Assembly: GCF_002006355.2 (NCBI RefSeq)
Contig: NZ_CP096980.1
Location: 2,790,001 to 2,854,000, forward strand
Length of the DNA: 64,000 bases
Reading direction: 5' to 3'
Origin: Clostridium felsineum DSM 794
GTDB taxonomy: Bacteria; Bacillota; Clostridia; Clostridiales; Clostridiaceae
Below the pieces are notes generated by a model. It searched no databases and was not told where the DNA came from. It saw only the letters and a program-made list of their open reading frames with translations. How positions within the stretch are numbered: the stretch's first letter is position 1; each line of letters begins with the position of its first letter. Positions 19,020 to 28,617 of the stretch are shown piece by piece. Both the position numbers and the translations under genes were made by a program.

Positions 19020-19418
19020 TTATATGCAATTTTTAGTTATATATTGCCATACTTGCAAACCAAATTTATATGCTAAAGAAATTACTGTTTGATTATATTT
19101 AATATCATGACCTACTAACTTTGTAATTTGAGCTGCTGGCAATGGTTGTTCTAATATTTGAAACCTATCTAATTCCATATAATGTTCTTCATTAATACTT
19201 TCATTATAATCATCAATCTCTGGAATACCTGTAGCAATTCCCCTTGCTATTATGCCTTTTCCATTACTATATAAAAAAACTAAATCATTTGTTTCTATTT
19301 CATCTATATAATATTTCCATGGTGCATAATATGCAGAGCATTTCTTTTTCTCTATCATATTATCTTCATCATTACGATTGTTAGATTTATTGGTATTAAT
19401 AATATATACTTTTGGCAT
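19020..19418 (-). CDS. EVE/PUA-like domain protein
   Basis: A 132-residue protein resembling the EVE branch of the PUA-like fold. The pattern MPKVYIINTNKS, then CSAYYAPWKYYIDEIETNDLVFLYSNGKGIIARG, is typical: an aromatic-rich strand before a NDLVFLY strand and a glycine turn, which shapes the pocket that reads modified bases. EVE-like domains often accompany nucleases in systems that sense modified DNA. It follows the helicase-nuclease gene by 15 bp with a GGGAGG ribosome binding site, so the two form an operon. Target base and partner interaction are inference. Confidence 0.65.
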   Translation of the reverse strand: MPKVYIINTNKSNNRNDEDNMIEKKKCSAYYAPWKYYIDEIETNDLVFLYSNGKGIIARGIATGIPEIDDYNESINEEHYMELDRFQILEQPLPAAQITKLVGHDIKYNQTVISLAYKFGLQVWQYITKNCI

Positions 19419-19433
19419 ACTATTACCTCCCTT

Positions 19434-22172
19434 TTATTTTTTTAACATAAAATTATTTGTTAATAGATCATTTAAATGCATATCAAATTGTTCTTTTGTC
19501 ACCGCTTCCTTGGATTTTAATCTCCATAACTTAATTCTCATATGCTCAAGAGCAAAATCCTTTTTCTTATCTCTGTCCATCTGTTGAGATTTTTTATGGG
19601 ACTTTCCATCAAGTTCAATTACCAAAATAGGTTTACCAATACGATTATCATAGATTGTAAAATCTAAATGAGCATTATTTATAATAAACTGTTTGATTAA
19701 AGGGTTTTTCTCTAAAAACTTCTTATCTGTTACCACACTAGCTAATGGAAGCTTCATAACTAAATGATATTCGTGATGTTGTTGAGTATAGCTATCAATG
19801 TATTCTTTAACTGTTTTCTCAAAAATATTATCACAATTTTCTACCACTGTATAAGTCCTCATCTGCTGATATAAATAATCAAAAAGACACACCGTCTTAT
19901 CTGGTATTGTTTTACCATAGGCTTCTATGTACTCAATTAAGTTTCTCGTGTTTACATTGTTTTGCTTGAAAAAATCAACATCTGTTACCAAAACAAATTT
20001 CGTTTTAGCTCTTGAAACAGCTACATTTATCAATTCCTTTGAAAACAAATTTTTTTCTCCCTTCAAATGATTTATAGCCATATCTATATTGTTCAGAACG
20101 GTACAGAAATAAACTTCATCCTCTCCCTTTCCTTGAAAAGTATGGATTGTACCACATTGTTTCTCATTGTATTTTCCTTTCAATTTAATAGCCTGTTCAT
20201 GAAATGGTGTGATAATAAATTTTCCTTCAACATCTGAACCTATTGCGTTATCAATAGTTACAATTTCTCTTAAATTAAAAAATGAATTATTCTGTGATTC
20301 AACATATTTACCCTTATTATCATCTATCAAAATCATTGCATCATCACTTGCATTTTTATATATTATAAGCTTATTATCATAGAAATAACGGTTACAATAA
20401 TTTATAATAGTATAATTGCATCTATAATGTTCTAATAACAAATTAGATACTGGCTTAGTGGTTTTTGAAATAGTACTTAAGAAGCTTTCTTTTGTATAAT
20501 CATATTCCTCTTCCACTTTGTTACTAATATCACTTGAGGATATATTGGTAATTGCTGGTAATTGCTTATTATCCCCAACTATTACTATCTTCTTAGCTAA
20601 ATATAGAATAGGTAAAGCTGATAAAATATCACATTGTGAAGCTTCATCAATAATAATACAATCAATTTTTGTAGCATCTTTAAAAAAAGAATAAAAATTA
20701 GCTAGCACACCATCCACTGTAGTCAAAACAACAGGATATATGCTTATTAAATCATCCTTACACTTCTTCGCACATGTATCATCATCGCTGTTTTTTATTT
20801 TAGAATAAATATTCTCATAGACTTTACTATCATATTTCTCCTTCAAATTTTCTAATAACAACTTCTTGGATAATTCTATATACTCATCTTTATATATTTT
20901 ACTGATTTTATCTTGCAATTGCCTTAAATTTTCATTTTCTAACTTCTTCTCTAAATCTTCAATTTCAATTTTTAAAAACTTTTCTTCCAAAAGGCTTTGA
21001 AGCACAACCCCATGACTTTCCAAATTAGTTAATGGCATTCTCCACTTAAAATACGTTAAAATCTTCTTAATAAAGCCTATCTTTTTCCCCTCTGCCATCT
21101 TCACTAATAATCTAGCTAATTTATCTAGATCTTTCTTTATATTTTGGGAACTACTATTTTTACCATTGATTTTTGTTACTAGCTGCTCATATGTAAAAAA
21201 TCCATATGCTTCTCTACGTTTTATTAAATGTCTATATTGATTTTTAAATTCACTTAGTTGGTTTTTATGTAAAATCAAATCATTTAGCTGTTTCTCTAAA
21301 TGTGCTAATTGATCACATAATGTATTCATTTTTTCCTTTTCAGCTTCTATTGTTTCAATTATTATATCTTTCAATTGCTGCTGATATGTTAATATTTTTT
21401 CTTCTAATATACCACTTAGTTCATCCATAACTTCTTTATTTCCTAAACGAATAAAAAAATCTGGAATGGGCATTTTTTCTAGTTCTTCTACAACATTATT
21501 AATAGCAGAATTGTTTTTTGACACTATTACTACTTTTTTATTTTCATATACCATGTTGGCAATAATACTAAGAATTGTAGTAGTTTTTCCTGTACCTGGT
21601 GGTCCCTCAATGATAGAAATCCTGTTATTTAAAGCTGATTCTATTGATTTCTTCTGTGATATATTAGATTGCTGAAGTAATAAAATAGGGTTTTTGGATT
21701 TATTACTCTTATTTAACTTTCTATCATCACTATTTTTTCCTGTAAAATAGAAAAATAGAAGATTATCACTTTGAGTATGCAAATTTTCAAAAATCAATTG
21801 ATAAATAGTTGTTTTGAAATCCCAGTATTTATAATCAAATGTTCCTTCCTTTTCCCTTTGTTGCAGTAATTTTAATATTTCAAAATAGTATAGTTTAAAG
21901 TTTTCAATAGTAGATTTTATATCCTTCTGATTATATTTTTCACTTATTTTATAATAACAAAATTCTTTTTCAATTTCTTTGTCTTTGAACTTACAGTTTT
22001 TGATATTTTGAAGTCTTATTTTACCCTCTTTACCACTATTTAAAAACTTATACGAAACCTTTTGGGTGTCATATTGTAATACACTAATAGCAAATTTATT
22101 TCCTTTTACACTCTCTATCTCCAAGGGCTTCTTTTTATGTATCGCATATTCTAAATACTCTTTTATTCTCAT
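19434..22172 (-). CDS. SF1 (UPF1/Dna2-like) helicase with C-terminal DUF2726 nuclease-like domain
   Basis: A protein of about 912 residues. Helicase motifs in order: Walker A GPPGTGKTT (near residue 190), Walker B IIDEASQCDI (near 506), GDNKQLPA, EHYRCN, TIHTFQGKGEDEVYF and NVAVSRAKTKF, all typical of the UPF1/SETX-like SF1 group. A coiled-coil-rich insert separates motif I from the DEAS box. The last 110 residues carry a DUF2726-type restriction-endonuclease-like segment (LDFTIYDN, LVIELDGKSH, then LEHMRIKLWRLKS). The start at 22172 has GGAG 8 nt upstream; an ATG eight codons earlier (22196) is possible. Linked to an EVE-like gene, it looks like a defence effector that unwinds and cuts nucleic acid, but that is not shown. 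Confidence 0.8.
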   Translation of the reverse strand: MRIKEYLEYAIHKKKPLEIESVKGNKFAISVLQYDTQKVSYKFLNSGKEGKIRLQNIKNCKFKDKEIEKEFCYYKISEKYNQKDIKSTIENFKLYYFEILKLLQQREKEGTFDYKYWDFKTTIYQLIFENLHTQSDNLLFFYFTGKNSDDRKLNKSNKSKNPILLLQQSNISQKKSIESALNNRISIIEGPPGTGKTTTILSIIANMVYENKKVVIVSKNNSAINNVVEELEKMPIPDFFIRLGNKEVMDELSGILEEKILTYQQQLKDIIIETIEAEKEKMNTLCDQLAHLEKQLNDLILHKNQLSEFKNQYRHLIKRREAYGFFTYEQLVTKINGKNSSSQNIKKDLDKLARLLVKMAEGKKIGFIKKILTYFKWRMPLTNLESHGVVLQSLLEEKFLKIEIEDLEKKLENENLRQLQDKISKIYKDEYIELSKKLLLENLKEKYDSKVYENIYSKIKNSDDDTCAKKCKDDLISIYPVVLTTVDGVLANFYSFFKDATKIDCIIIDEASQCDILSALPILYLAKKIVIVGDNKQLPAITNISSSDISNKVEEEYDYTKESFLSTISKTTKPVSNLLLEHYRCNYTIINYCNRYFYDNKLIIYKNASDDAMILIDDNKGKYVESQNNSFFNLREIVTIDNAIGSDVEGKFIITPFHEQAIKLKGKYNEKQCGTIHTFQGKGEDEVYFCTVLNNIDMAINHLKGEKNLFSKELINVAVSRAKTKFVLVTDVDFFKQNNVNTRNLIEYIEAYGKTIPDKTVCLFDYLYQQMRTYTVVENCDNIFEKTVKEYIDSYTQQHHEYHLVMKLPLASVVTDKKFLEKNPLIKQFIINNAHLDFTIYDNRIGKPILVIELDGKSHKKSQQMDRDKKKDFALEHMRIKLWRLKSKEAVTKEQFDMHLNDLLTNNFMLKK

Positions 22173-22419
22173 TTTTCTATCTCCAAGATTTGTCATACTA
22201 ATAACTTGTTCTCTCTAAGTTAATATCAATGATTATTATAACATATTTAGAAAATACTAGAATACAAATTTTCAAAGTGTGTAGCTTACTATTTAATGTA
22301 TTCACCATTTTATATTAACATTAAATATAGATATTAAAATTTTGACGTTTATGTTTAAAATAATAAGAATATTAATGTCCCATTATAGAAGACTTCTTGA
22401 TTTTTAAATATATTAAAAT

Positions 22420-22453
22420 ATCCTAGTAGCGCAATAGTAAGCTTTACTAGGAT
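22420..22453 (-). terminator. Terminator of the hydrogenase gene
   Basis: Arms ATCCTAGTA and TACTAGGAT form a 9-bp stem about 47 bp past the hydrogenase stop; on the minus strand it is followed by ATTTTAAT. Confidence 0.65.
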
Positions 22454-22499
22454 TAATTTTATTTCTTATCTTAAATTTTTAGAAAAGTTAAAGTTGCTT

Positions 22500-24083
22500 T
22501 TATTTATGCCTTTTGCTTTGTCGTTTTAGGGGAGCTTTTAGTTCAGAGGATTTATCTTCATAGCTTGTATGGAGTAAAGATTCAGCTTTCTTCCCATCGG
22601 GATCACCCATATAGTTTTTGTACATATCCTGAAGCTCAGGATTTTCGGCAGAAATTCTAGTAGGCAAATTTTTGTCTATTTGTCTTAAAACATTTCTTCT
22701 TAAATCAATATAACTAGTATCTAAAACTTTACCAGTAGCTTTATCATAGTATTCTATATTTATGGTCTTGGTTCTACAAAGCTTGCTGCATAATGTACAA
22801 CCTACACACTTATTTTTGTTAGTTTCAGCACGACCATTTATGTTATAAGCTATTGCACCTACAGGACAGTTTTCTATACAGGTTCCACAAGCTATACACT
22901 TATTTTCATTTACTTGTGATTTTTTTTCTATTCTAGGTGTCCCACCTCCATTAACACAACCGCCAGGACAAGCCATAACTTCAATAAAAACATATTCTCT
23001 CCATTTATCACTACTTAAGAATTTGTCCATTTCATATAAGCCGCTTATAACAGCAACCTTCATAGGTTCATTATTAATAATTACCTGTGCTTCCTTAACT
23101 GAAGTATACGCATCTACAGGTGTAAATTTAATATCATATACTTTTGACAAATCACCTTTCAAGTAATAGGTAACAGTTCTAAGTGTAGACTCCATAACAC
23201 CACCAGATGCACCAAATATTATAGCTCCACCAGTATAATCACCCATAAACGAATCTGCTTTTTCAGAAGGGATAGCATTTATATTTATTCCCTTTTCCTT
23301 TAATAGTTCAGCATATTCCCTAATAGTTAGAACTACATCAATATCCTTATAATCATCTCTACCCATATTAGGTTTTTCAGCTTCATATTTTTTAGCAGTG
23401 CAAGGTTTAATGGAGATTGTGAATATATTTTTAGGTAAAATTTTAAAGGTATCTGCAAAATAAGTTTTAATGGCAGCTCCCATCATTTGCTGAGGTGATT
23501 TAGCTGTAGATAAATAATTTAAAATCTTAGGATGAAAAAGTTCAGCATACCTAACCCAAGCCGGACAGCAGGAAGTGAACATCGGAAGCTTCTCTTTAGT
23601 GGATATTCTTTTTATTAATTCAGTACCTTCTTCTAATATAGTCATATCAGCTCCAAAATCAGTTTCAAATACTTTTTGAATTCCAAGCTTTCTAGCAGAT
23701 GCCGCTATTTTACCCTCAACATTTGTACCTATTGGAAGATTAAATTCTTCTCCCAGTGTTGCCTTTAGTGAGGGTGCTGCTATTGATACTAAATATTTAC
23801 CACTAGTTAATGCTTCTTTAACTACATTAATATCATTTCTTACATTAATGGCCGTAGTAGGACAAATAAGAGTACATTGCCCACAATATATACAGCCAGT
23901 ATTGGAAAAAGTACCTTGTTTGGGAATTACTGTCCTTCGACCTTCATCTATTGCTTTCAATACTGAAATACCAGTCTTTTCTGCACAAGCTATAGCACAA
24001 CCTGTACAACCAATACATTTTTTCTTGTTAATTTGAATAATGTTATCAGATTGAATTCTAGAAATTTTCTTTGATTTACTCAC
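22500..24083 (-). CDS. [FeFe] hydrogenase with ferredoxin domains at both ends
   Basis: A 527-residue iron-only hydrogenase. The N-terminus has two [4Fe-4S] motifs (CIGCTGCAIACAE near 19 and CIYCGQCTLICP near 64). The H-cluster domain shows TSCCPAW (near 168), PCTAKKYEAEKPNM (near 226) and VMACPGGCVNGGG (near 370). Two more [4Fe-4S] motifs follow (CIACGTCIENCP near 393, CVGCTLCSKLC near 426), then a short tail like the small-subunit segment. It should catalyse reversible proton reduction with ferredoxin. This layout, with C-terminal clusters and PCTAKK instead of MPCxxK, recalls the group B type represented by C. pasteurianum CpIII; that placement is from memory. The start is GTG with GGAG upstream. 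Confidence 0.88.
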   Translation of the reverse strand: MSKSKKISRIQSDNIIQINKKKCIGCTGCAIACAEKTGISVLKAIDEGRRTVIPKQGTFSNTGCIYCGQCTLICPTTAINVRNDINVVKEALTSGKYLVSIAAPSLKATLGEEFNLPIGTNVEGKIAASARKLGIQKVFETDFGADMTILEEGTELIKRISTKEKLPMFTSCCPAWVRYAELFHPKILNYLSTAKSPQQMMGAAIKTYFADTFKILPKNIFTISIKPCTAKKYEAEKPNMGRDDYKDIDVVLTIREYAELLKEKGININAIPSEKADSFMGDYTGGAIIFGASGGVMESTLRTVTYYLKGDLSKVYDIKFTPVDAYTSVKEAQVIINNEPMKVAVISGLYEMDKFLSSDKWREYVFIEVMACPGGCVNGGGTPRIEKKSQVNENKCIACGTCIENCPVGAIAYNINGRAETNKNKCVGCTLCSKLCRTKTINIEYYDKATGKVLDTSYIDLRRNVLRQIDKNLPTRISAENPELQDMYKNYMGDPDGKKAESLLHTSYEDKSSELKAPLKRQSKRHK

Positions 24084-24284
24084 ATCAAAACTCCAAAATT
24101 ATTACTACATTTATAATTAATACAAAGCTATAAGATTTAGTACATAAAACTAATTTTTTAAAGAGCCTATAAAACATATAAACAAGAAATAGTAGATTTT
24201 AATGGATTACGATAAACTCCTGAATACTTAACCTTGAATATGCAAATATCGAAATTTAATAATACTTCCATAACAACCAATTCC

Positions 24285-25403
24285 CTATCTTACCCTCATT
24301 TTTCTATTCATATTTATTTTACTGTTTCCTCGATAATTAGGCATAATTTTAAATTTAATCATAGCTTTATATTCCTTACCTACTTTACATATTTTATCTT
24401 CAACTATTTTTCTTATTTCATTTTCTTTCTTTTCTAGCCTCATGGGTAGACTTATATCAGCATGAATAACTTTATGCTTTTGAGCTTGTACAATTCCAAA
24501 ATTCTTAACTAGAATTGCTTCATCAATCTTCTTAATTTCTTCAACTATTCCAAAATATATTTGTTTTTCATTTTCATCATTTAATAGATAGCTCATCTGA
24601 ATTACACTATCACATCCTAACTTCTCATATAATTCATATGAAATATCTTCTGAAATACCTTTTATAAGTTCAGAATTTTCCTGGTCATAAACTTCTATTT
24701 CCATGGCTACCATGAATTTTCCAACACCATAATCATGAATGGTCATTTCCTTGATGTTTTCAACCACTCCATACTGCTTCACAATCATTTCAATTTTATC
24801 TATTAGTTCTTTATCTGGAGCCTTCCCAACAATCCTTTTTCCTGTCTCACTTATAGAAGAATATCCTGTATAGATAATAAATACAGAAACAATCATTCCA
24901 CACCAGCCATCTATTTTCCATCCGAACGCAGCATTGGCAATGGTTGATACTAGTACTGCTCCAGTTGCTATACAATCACACAAACTATCAACTGACATGG
25001 CTTTCATTGACTCTGAGTCACTGCTTTTAGATACTTTTCTGTAGTAAGCATACATATATAACTTAATCACAATAGATATAATCAGAATCAAGAATACAAC
25101 CAAACTAACTGTTATATTTTTAGGATTTCTGACGCTCTTCCAAGAGGTTTTTAACAATTCATACCCTGCAAGCATCACAACCATTGAGCTGAATAGACTC
25201 ACCATCCATTCCATTCGTCCATGACCAAAAGGATGCTTTTCACCTTTCCCATATCTGGCAATTTTTATTCCAAGTAGAGCTATCGTTGAATTTCCAGCAT
25301 CTAAAATATTATTCCATGCATCTGCAGTGATTGCCATAGATCCACTAATAGTTCCTATTATAAATTTACAAAGAAACAATATTATATTTAACAAAATAGG
25401 CAT
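24285..25403 (-). CDS. Cation diffusion facilitator (CDF) transporter
   Basis: A 372-residue metal exporter of the CDF family. Six membrane helices are expected in the first 190 residues; the metal site pairs are ADAWNNILDAG in helix 2 and VDSLCDCIATG in helix 5. The loop GEKHPFGHGRMEW is characteristic. A cytoplasmic C-terminal domain (EMTIHDYGVGKFMVAMEIEV) would dimerise, and it extends into a second ACT-like repeat. Proton-driven export of Zn, Mn or Fe is expected. The N-terminus is slightly short for the family: an in-frame TAG lies just before the ATG and is itself preceded by ATGGAGTTGAAA, so the start may have been lost by a nonsense change or the upstream ATG merely overlaps the ribosome binding site. 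Confidence 0.85.
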   Translation of the reverse strand: MPILLNIILFLCKFIIGTISGSMAITADAWNNILDAGNSTIALLGIKIARYGKGEKHPFGHGRMEWMVSLFSSMVVMLAGYELLKTSWKSVRNPKNITVSLVVFLILIISIVIKLYMYAYYRKVSKSSDSESMKAMSVDSLCDCIATGAVLVSTIANAAFGWKIDGWCGMIVSVFIIYTGYSSISETGKRIVGKAPDKELIDKIEMIVKQYGVVENIKEMTIHDYGVGKFMVAMEIEVYDQENSELIKGISEDISYELYEKLGCDSVIQMSYLLNDENEKQIYFGIVEEIKKIDEAILVKNFGIVQAQKHKVIHADISLPMRLEKKENEIRKIVEDKICKVGKEYKAMIKFKIMPNYRGNSKINMNRKMRVR

Positions 25404-25664
25404 CTATTTCAACTCCATTCGTAATTTATCTGATAATCAAACCTTTATTTCAAATATCAATTTAGTCAAGTTCCTGCAAGCAAAGTTGATTATAAGTAAT
25501 ACCTAATTGTACCATAAATAATATAACATTGGATTTCCTTTATTCTAAATATAAGTTAAATTAATCATAAATTCTTTTATTTTTACAACCATTGGCTCTA
25601 ATTCATAGTAATGTAGAAAATCACCGTATTTTTTTATGAATGACACATATCTTAGATATAAAAA

Positions 25665-25695
25665 ATACCGTAAATTCATTAGAATAATACGGTAT
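25665..25695 (-). terminator. Terminator of the LUD-domain gene
   Basis: Arms ATACCGTA and TACGGTAT pair perfectly; on the minus strand the stem is followed by TTTTTTATATC. It lies about 128 bp past the stop of the gene at 25823. The rest of 25404-25822 shows no gene. Confidence 0.6.
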
Positions 25696-25822
25696 ATCCC
25701 CTTAATTATTATTTATTCAAAAACAAACCAAACTCTTTTAATTAGATTATTATAAAATTCTAATTGTTTTTGAACTATTTTTTCTGAATTCATTCTATTG
25801 TACTCGCTTTACTATATATTTT

Positions 25823-26464
25823 TTAATATCCCAGCTCTTCTCCTATAATAATAACTTTTATTCTATCTTTAACAAATTGACCTCTAATTGTTGTAAAATG
25901 ATTGCATATTCTATTTTGACTCTTGCAGTCTACACAATACCCTAATGTAGTACAAGGCGTATTTTTATCTAATCTCTTTGCATCAATTGGTGCTGCATAA
26001 TTTCTTACTCTTTTTTCTGCTTCCTCTATGTTTTTAACAATTTTATTTATCCCAACTACTAAAATTACTTGTTTAGGTCCATAAATCATTGGTGCTACTC
26101 TACTTCCATTTCCATCAATATTATAAAGTTCTCCATTTTCAGTTAAAGCATTTGTACTACATATAAAAGTATCAGCAGAAAAGTTTTGAATATAAATCTG
26201 CTTTTTTTCTTCACTTGTAATACCTTGCCTATATTTATCTAAAAATTTATAATTACCTTTTCGAAGAAAATCTATTACTCCCGTTTCAGATAGTGTTATT
26301 GAATCTCCCACCCCTATAATAGAATTTTCTTTTATCAAATTCTTTAATATTTTAAATAACTGCTCTCTTTTCTCTATATAATATCCTTTCATATTATTAT
26401 TCTTTAAACTTTCTAATGTTCTATCAATTTTTTTCTTAATATACCATTCAACATTTTTATCCAA
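25823..26464 (-). CDS. LUD-domain (lactate utilisation-like) protein
   Basis: A 213-residue protein of the LUD/YkgG type. Typical blocks are IIGVGDSITLSETGVIDFL, TFICSTNALTENGELYNIDG, NGSRVAPMIYGPKQVILVVG and a C-terminal Cys cluster CTTLGYCVDCKSQNRICNHF. Single-domain members of this length with the C-terminal cysteines are common in clostridia and are not part of an lutABC operon; their function is not settled. It has no partner gene nearby and its own hairpin terminator. Confidence 0.8.
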   Translation of the reverse strand: MDKNVEWYIKKKIDRTLESLKNNNMKGYYIEKREQLFKILKNLIKENSIIGVGDSITLSETGVIDFLRKGNYKFLDKYRQGITSEEKKQIYIQNFSADTFICSTNALTENGELYNIDGNGSRVAPMIYGPKQVILVVGINKIVKNIEEAEKRVRNYAAPIDAKRLDKNTPCTTLGYCVDCKSQNRICNHFTTIRGQFVKDRIKVIIIGEELGY

Positions 26465-26743
26465 ACTTAGTTACCTCCACAAAATATAATTCTATAAACA
26501 ATCTAACCATTAATAATATCAACAAATGCTTTTGGTGCTTTAGACATAGGAACATCTTTTCAGCTATCCCCATAATTCTCTCTGGTATTTTTTCTTTAAT
26601 TTGCACTATGTATAACTACTCTTGCTCCAATTCTTTTTCAATATAATCTTTTATAACACTTGTATAGAATTATAAAGTATGAATATGTTGTAGTAAATGA
26701 TAAATTTATTTAGTACAACAATTTATAAATAATTTGAATGTGC

Positions 26744-27199
26744 CTAATTAGCTTGAACTATATAAACGCCTAAAATTAATAAAAAAACTCCTATAGCTCT
26801 TAGCGGACTTAATACATGAATTTGATTGCCTAATAATCCAAAATGATCAAATAGTACTGAAAGGATTATCTGACCACATATTACAAGACTAAACATATTA
26901 GCAAATCCAATTTTAGGAGATACAAATATGGTTGAAAATATATAAAAGGCTCCAAATAATCCTCCAGTTAACATCCACCAACTAGTATTTCTGATGTTTG
27001 ATATAGTTGGTAAAGTACTAGAACCATTTAATAAAGTAATAAAAAATACAAGAGCAAGTCCTAAAGTTCCAACAGCAAAGCTGACAAGAGATGAAAGTAT
27101 AGGATTTCCTATTTTAGAGCGAAAAGATCCATTTATACCAACTTGCAAAGTCAAAGCAAAGCCTGATATTAATGAGAGTAAATAATACAGAAATGTCAT
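26744..27199 (-). CDS. DMT-superfamily transporter of the DUF606/YdcZ type
   Basis: A 151-residue membrane protein with about five hydrophobic helices. MTFLYYLLSLISGFALTLQ, then GINGSFRSKIGNPILSSLVSF, is the DUF606 signature, and the last helix FLLILGVYIVQAN ends the protein. These half-size transporters usually act as dimers. I set the start at 27199, where GGAGGT lies 7 nt upstream; a longer reading frame begins at 27259 but its extra N-terminus is polar and unlike the family. It is 102 bp downstream of the alpha/beta hydrolase and could be in one TetR-controlled unit with it, perhaps as an efflux partner. Confidence 0.8.
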   Translation of the reverse strand: MTFLYYLLSLISGFALTLQVGINGSFRSKIGNPILSSLVSFAVGTLGLALVFFITLLNGSSTLPTISNIRNTSWWMLTGGLFGAFYIFSTIFVSPKIGFANMFSLVICGQIILSVLFDHFGLLGNQIHVLSPLRAIGVFLLILGVYIVQAN

Positions 27200-27301
27200 A
27201 GTATAACCTCCATTAAATTTAATATTATAGAGCTTTCTATGAAAAATCAAATTAAACATAGAAAGCTTTATTTAAAAAAACAATTACAATTAATTTAAGT
27301 T

Positions 27302-28510
27302 TTAGTTTAAATAATGTTCAAATATATCATCTAACCAATCAAACATAACTTGATGAAACAGTGCATGATTACCCTCCTGACAATGTTCTTCTGCTCCTTC
27401 ATTTATAGTAAAGACACGAACTGTCTTTGGTGCTTTTATTGAATCTAAAAGAGCATTTAATTGATCATTAGAAACAAAGTGATCCGTTTCTCCCATAGTA
27501 AGCAACATAGGACATTTTATCTTTTCAGCAACTCCTTTTAAAGAAGCTTTCTTCATTTCATCAAAAACTTCATATCTGTGTTTCAAGCCAAATACCCATT
27601 TACCATTGTTTAGCATCCAACGAAGATTCGAATTATTTTCTTCAGCTTTTGCAAGCATTGCTTCTTTTTGTTCTGCTGGTAAGTTTAATATTTTTTCAAG
27701 CTGAGGATTTTGATTTATGGTAGATTCATAAGTATCATAGAATACATTGAAAGCAATACATGCTTTTATACGTTCATCAAAAGCTGCTGCTCTTGGTGCA
27801 AAATACCCCCCTAAGCTCATGCCGAGCAAAGCTATTTTGTTAATGTCGATATCGTTTCTTGTTTGAAGGTAATCTATTGCAGCACCTACTGGAACCTCCG
27901 CATCATGACGCATATAAAGGTTATTTTGTCTTAAAGCTTCTCCTTGTCCTGGGCATTCAAAGATTAAACAGTTATAACCACGTTTTATTGCTGGAGCAGC
28001 CCCACAAAAATAAAGTTCTTGAAGAGTGGAGTCATATCCACCGATAAATAATAAAGTTGGTATTGATGTGGTATTAACTTCATCATAGTCTAATGCTCCA
28101 TAAAAATAACCTTTTAAATGTGTACCCTCATATGGTATTTCAACTATTTCGAAATGTGAATCTATAAGCTTCATTGCTTTTTCAAAAGTGTCAACACTCT
28201 TTTTAAAATTTTCGCTGCGTCTTAGGTCAGTTCCTTGTAAAAAGAATTCAGCAGTTCTATAATAATTATGTGCTCTAAGGAAAGCTTCTCTGGCACTAAT
28301 TTTATGTCTCTTATTTAAGCATTCAATACCTGTTTGTTCAACTCTTTCAGCTGTATTTTTCCATTCTTCATACCAGCTATCAAAGTCTCCTTCTTTAATT
28401 TTAGAAGCTGTTGCTAAGGCTTCACCTATTTCTGCTCCTTGATATCCTGCATAAGTTACAGCTCTTAATAATTCAAATGAAAATGCTTGGTCTTGAAAAT
28501 GTAGTTTCAT
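27302..28510 (-). CDS. FrsA-like alpha/beta hydrolase
   Basis: A 402-residue alpha/beta hydrolase with an N-terminal helical cap of about 130 residues, as in FrsA/DUF1100-type hydrolases and 2,6-dihydropseudooxynicotine hydrolase relatives. LLFIGGYDST gives the oxyanion region, ALLGMSLGGYFAPRAAA the nucleophile Ser, TMGETDHFV the acid and GAEEHCQEGN the His. The substrate is unknown. It is divided from a TetR gene by about 107 bp that carries a 17-nt motif also found over the tetR start, so repression by that TetR is likely. Confidence 0.82.
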   Translation of the reverse strand: MKLHFQDQAFSFELLRAVTYAGYQGAEIGEALATASKIKEGDFDSWYEEWKNTAERVEQTGIECLNKRHKISAREAFLRAHNYYRTAEFFLQGTDLRRSENFKKSVDTFEKAMKLIDSHFEIVEIPYEGTHLKGYFYGALDYDEVNTTSIPTLLFIGGYDSTLQELYFCGAAPAIKRGYNCLIFECPGQGEALRQNNLYMRHDAEVPVGAAIDYLQTRNDIDINKIALLGMSLGGYFAPRAAAFDERIKACIAFNVFYDTYESTINQNPQLEKILNLPAEQKEAMLAKAEENNSNLRWMLNNGKWVFGLKHRYEVFDEMKKASLKGVAEKIKCPMLLTMGETDHFVSNDQLNALLDSIKAPKTVRVFTINEGAEEHCQEGNHALFHQVMFDWLDDIFEHYLN

Positions 28511-28570
28511 GGTTAAATCCTCCTTATATAATAATTTTTAGTTTTTATTGTTAGTAAACATATTATTTTA

Positions 28571-28587
28571 ATTGAACATTCAGTGAA
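28571..28587 (-). promoter_or_regulatory. Candidate TetR operator upstream of the hydrolase gene
   Basis: The minus strand reads TTCACTGAATGTTCAAT. It matches 14 of 17 positions of a motif at 29258-29274 that overlaps the tetR start codon. TTCACTGAA inside it is itself a perfect dyad. Placed 61-77 bp upstream of the hydrolase ATG, it is a plausible repressor site. Confidence 0.45.
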
Positions 28588-28617
28588 CCAAATGCTTAAA
28601 ATTCCACAAAGGAATTT

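Noticed and set aside
19020..24083. Hydrogenase and EVE/helicase genes as one system
   Set aside because: A 0.3-kb gap with a terminator (22420-22453) separates them, and the functions are unrelated.
26465..26743. Coding-like bits on the minus strand (IKEKIPERIMGIAEKMF, VPMSKAPKAFVDIING)
   Set aside because: They are too short and in different frames, and I cannot name a family; not enough for a pseudogene call.
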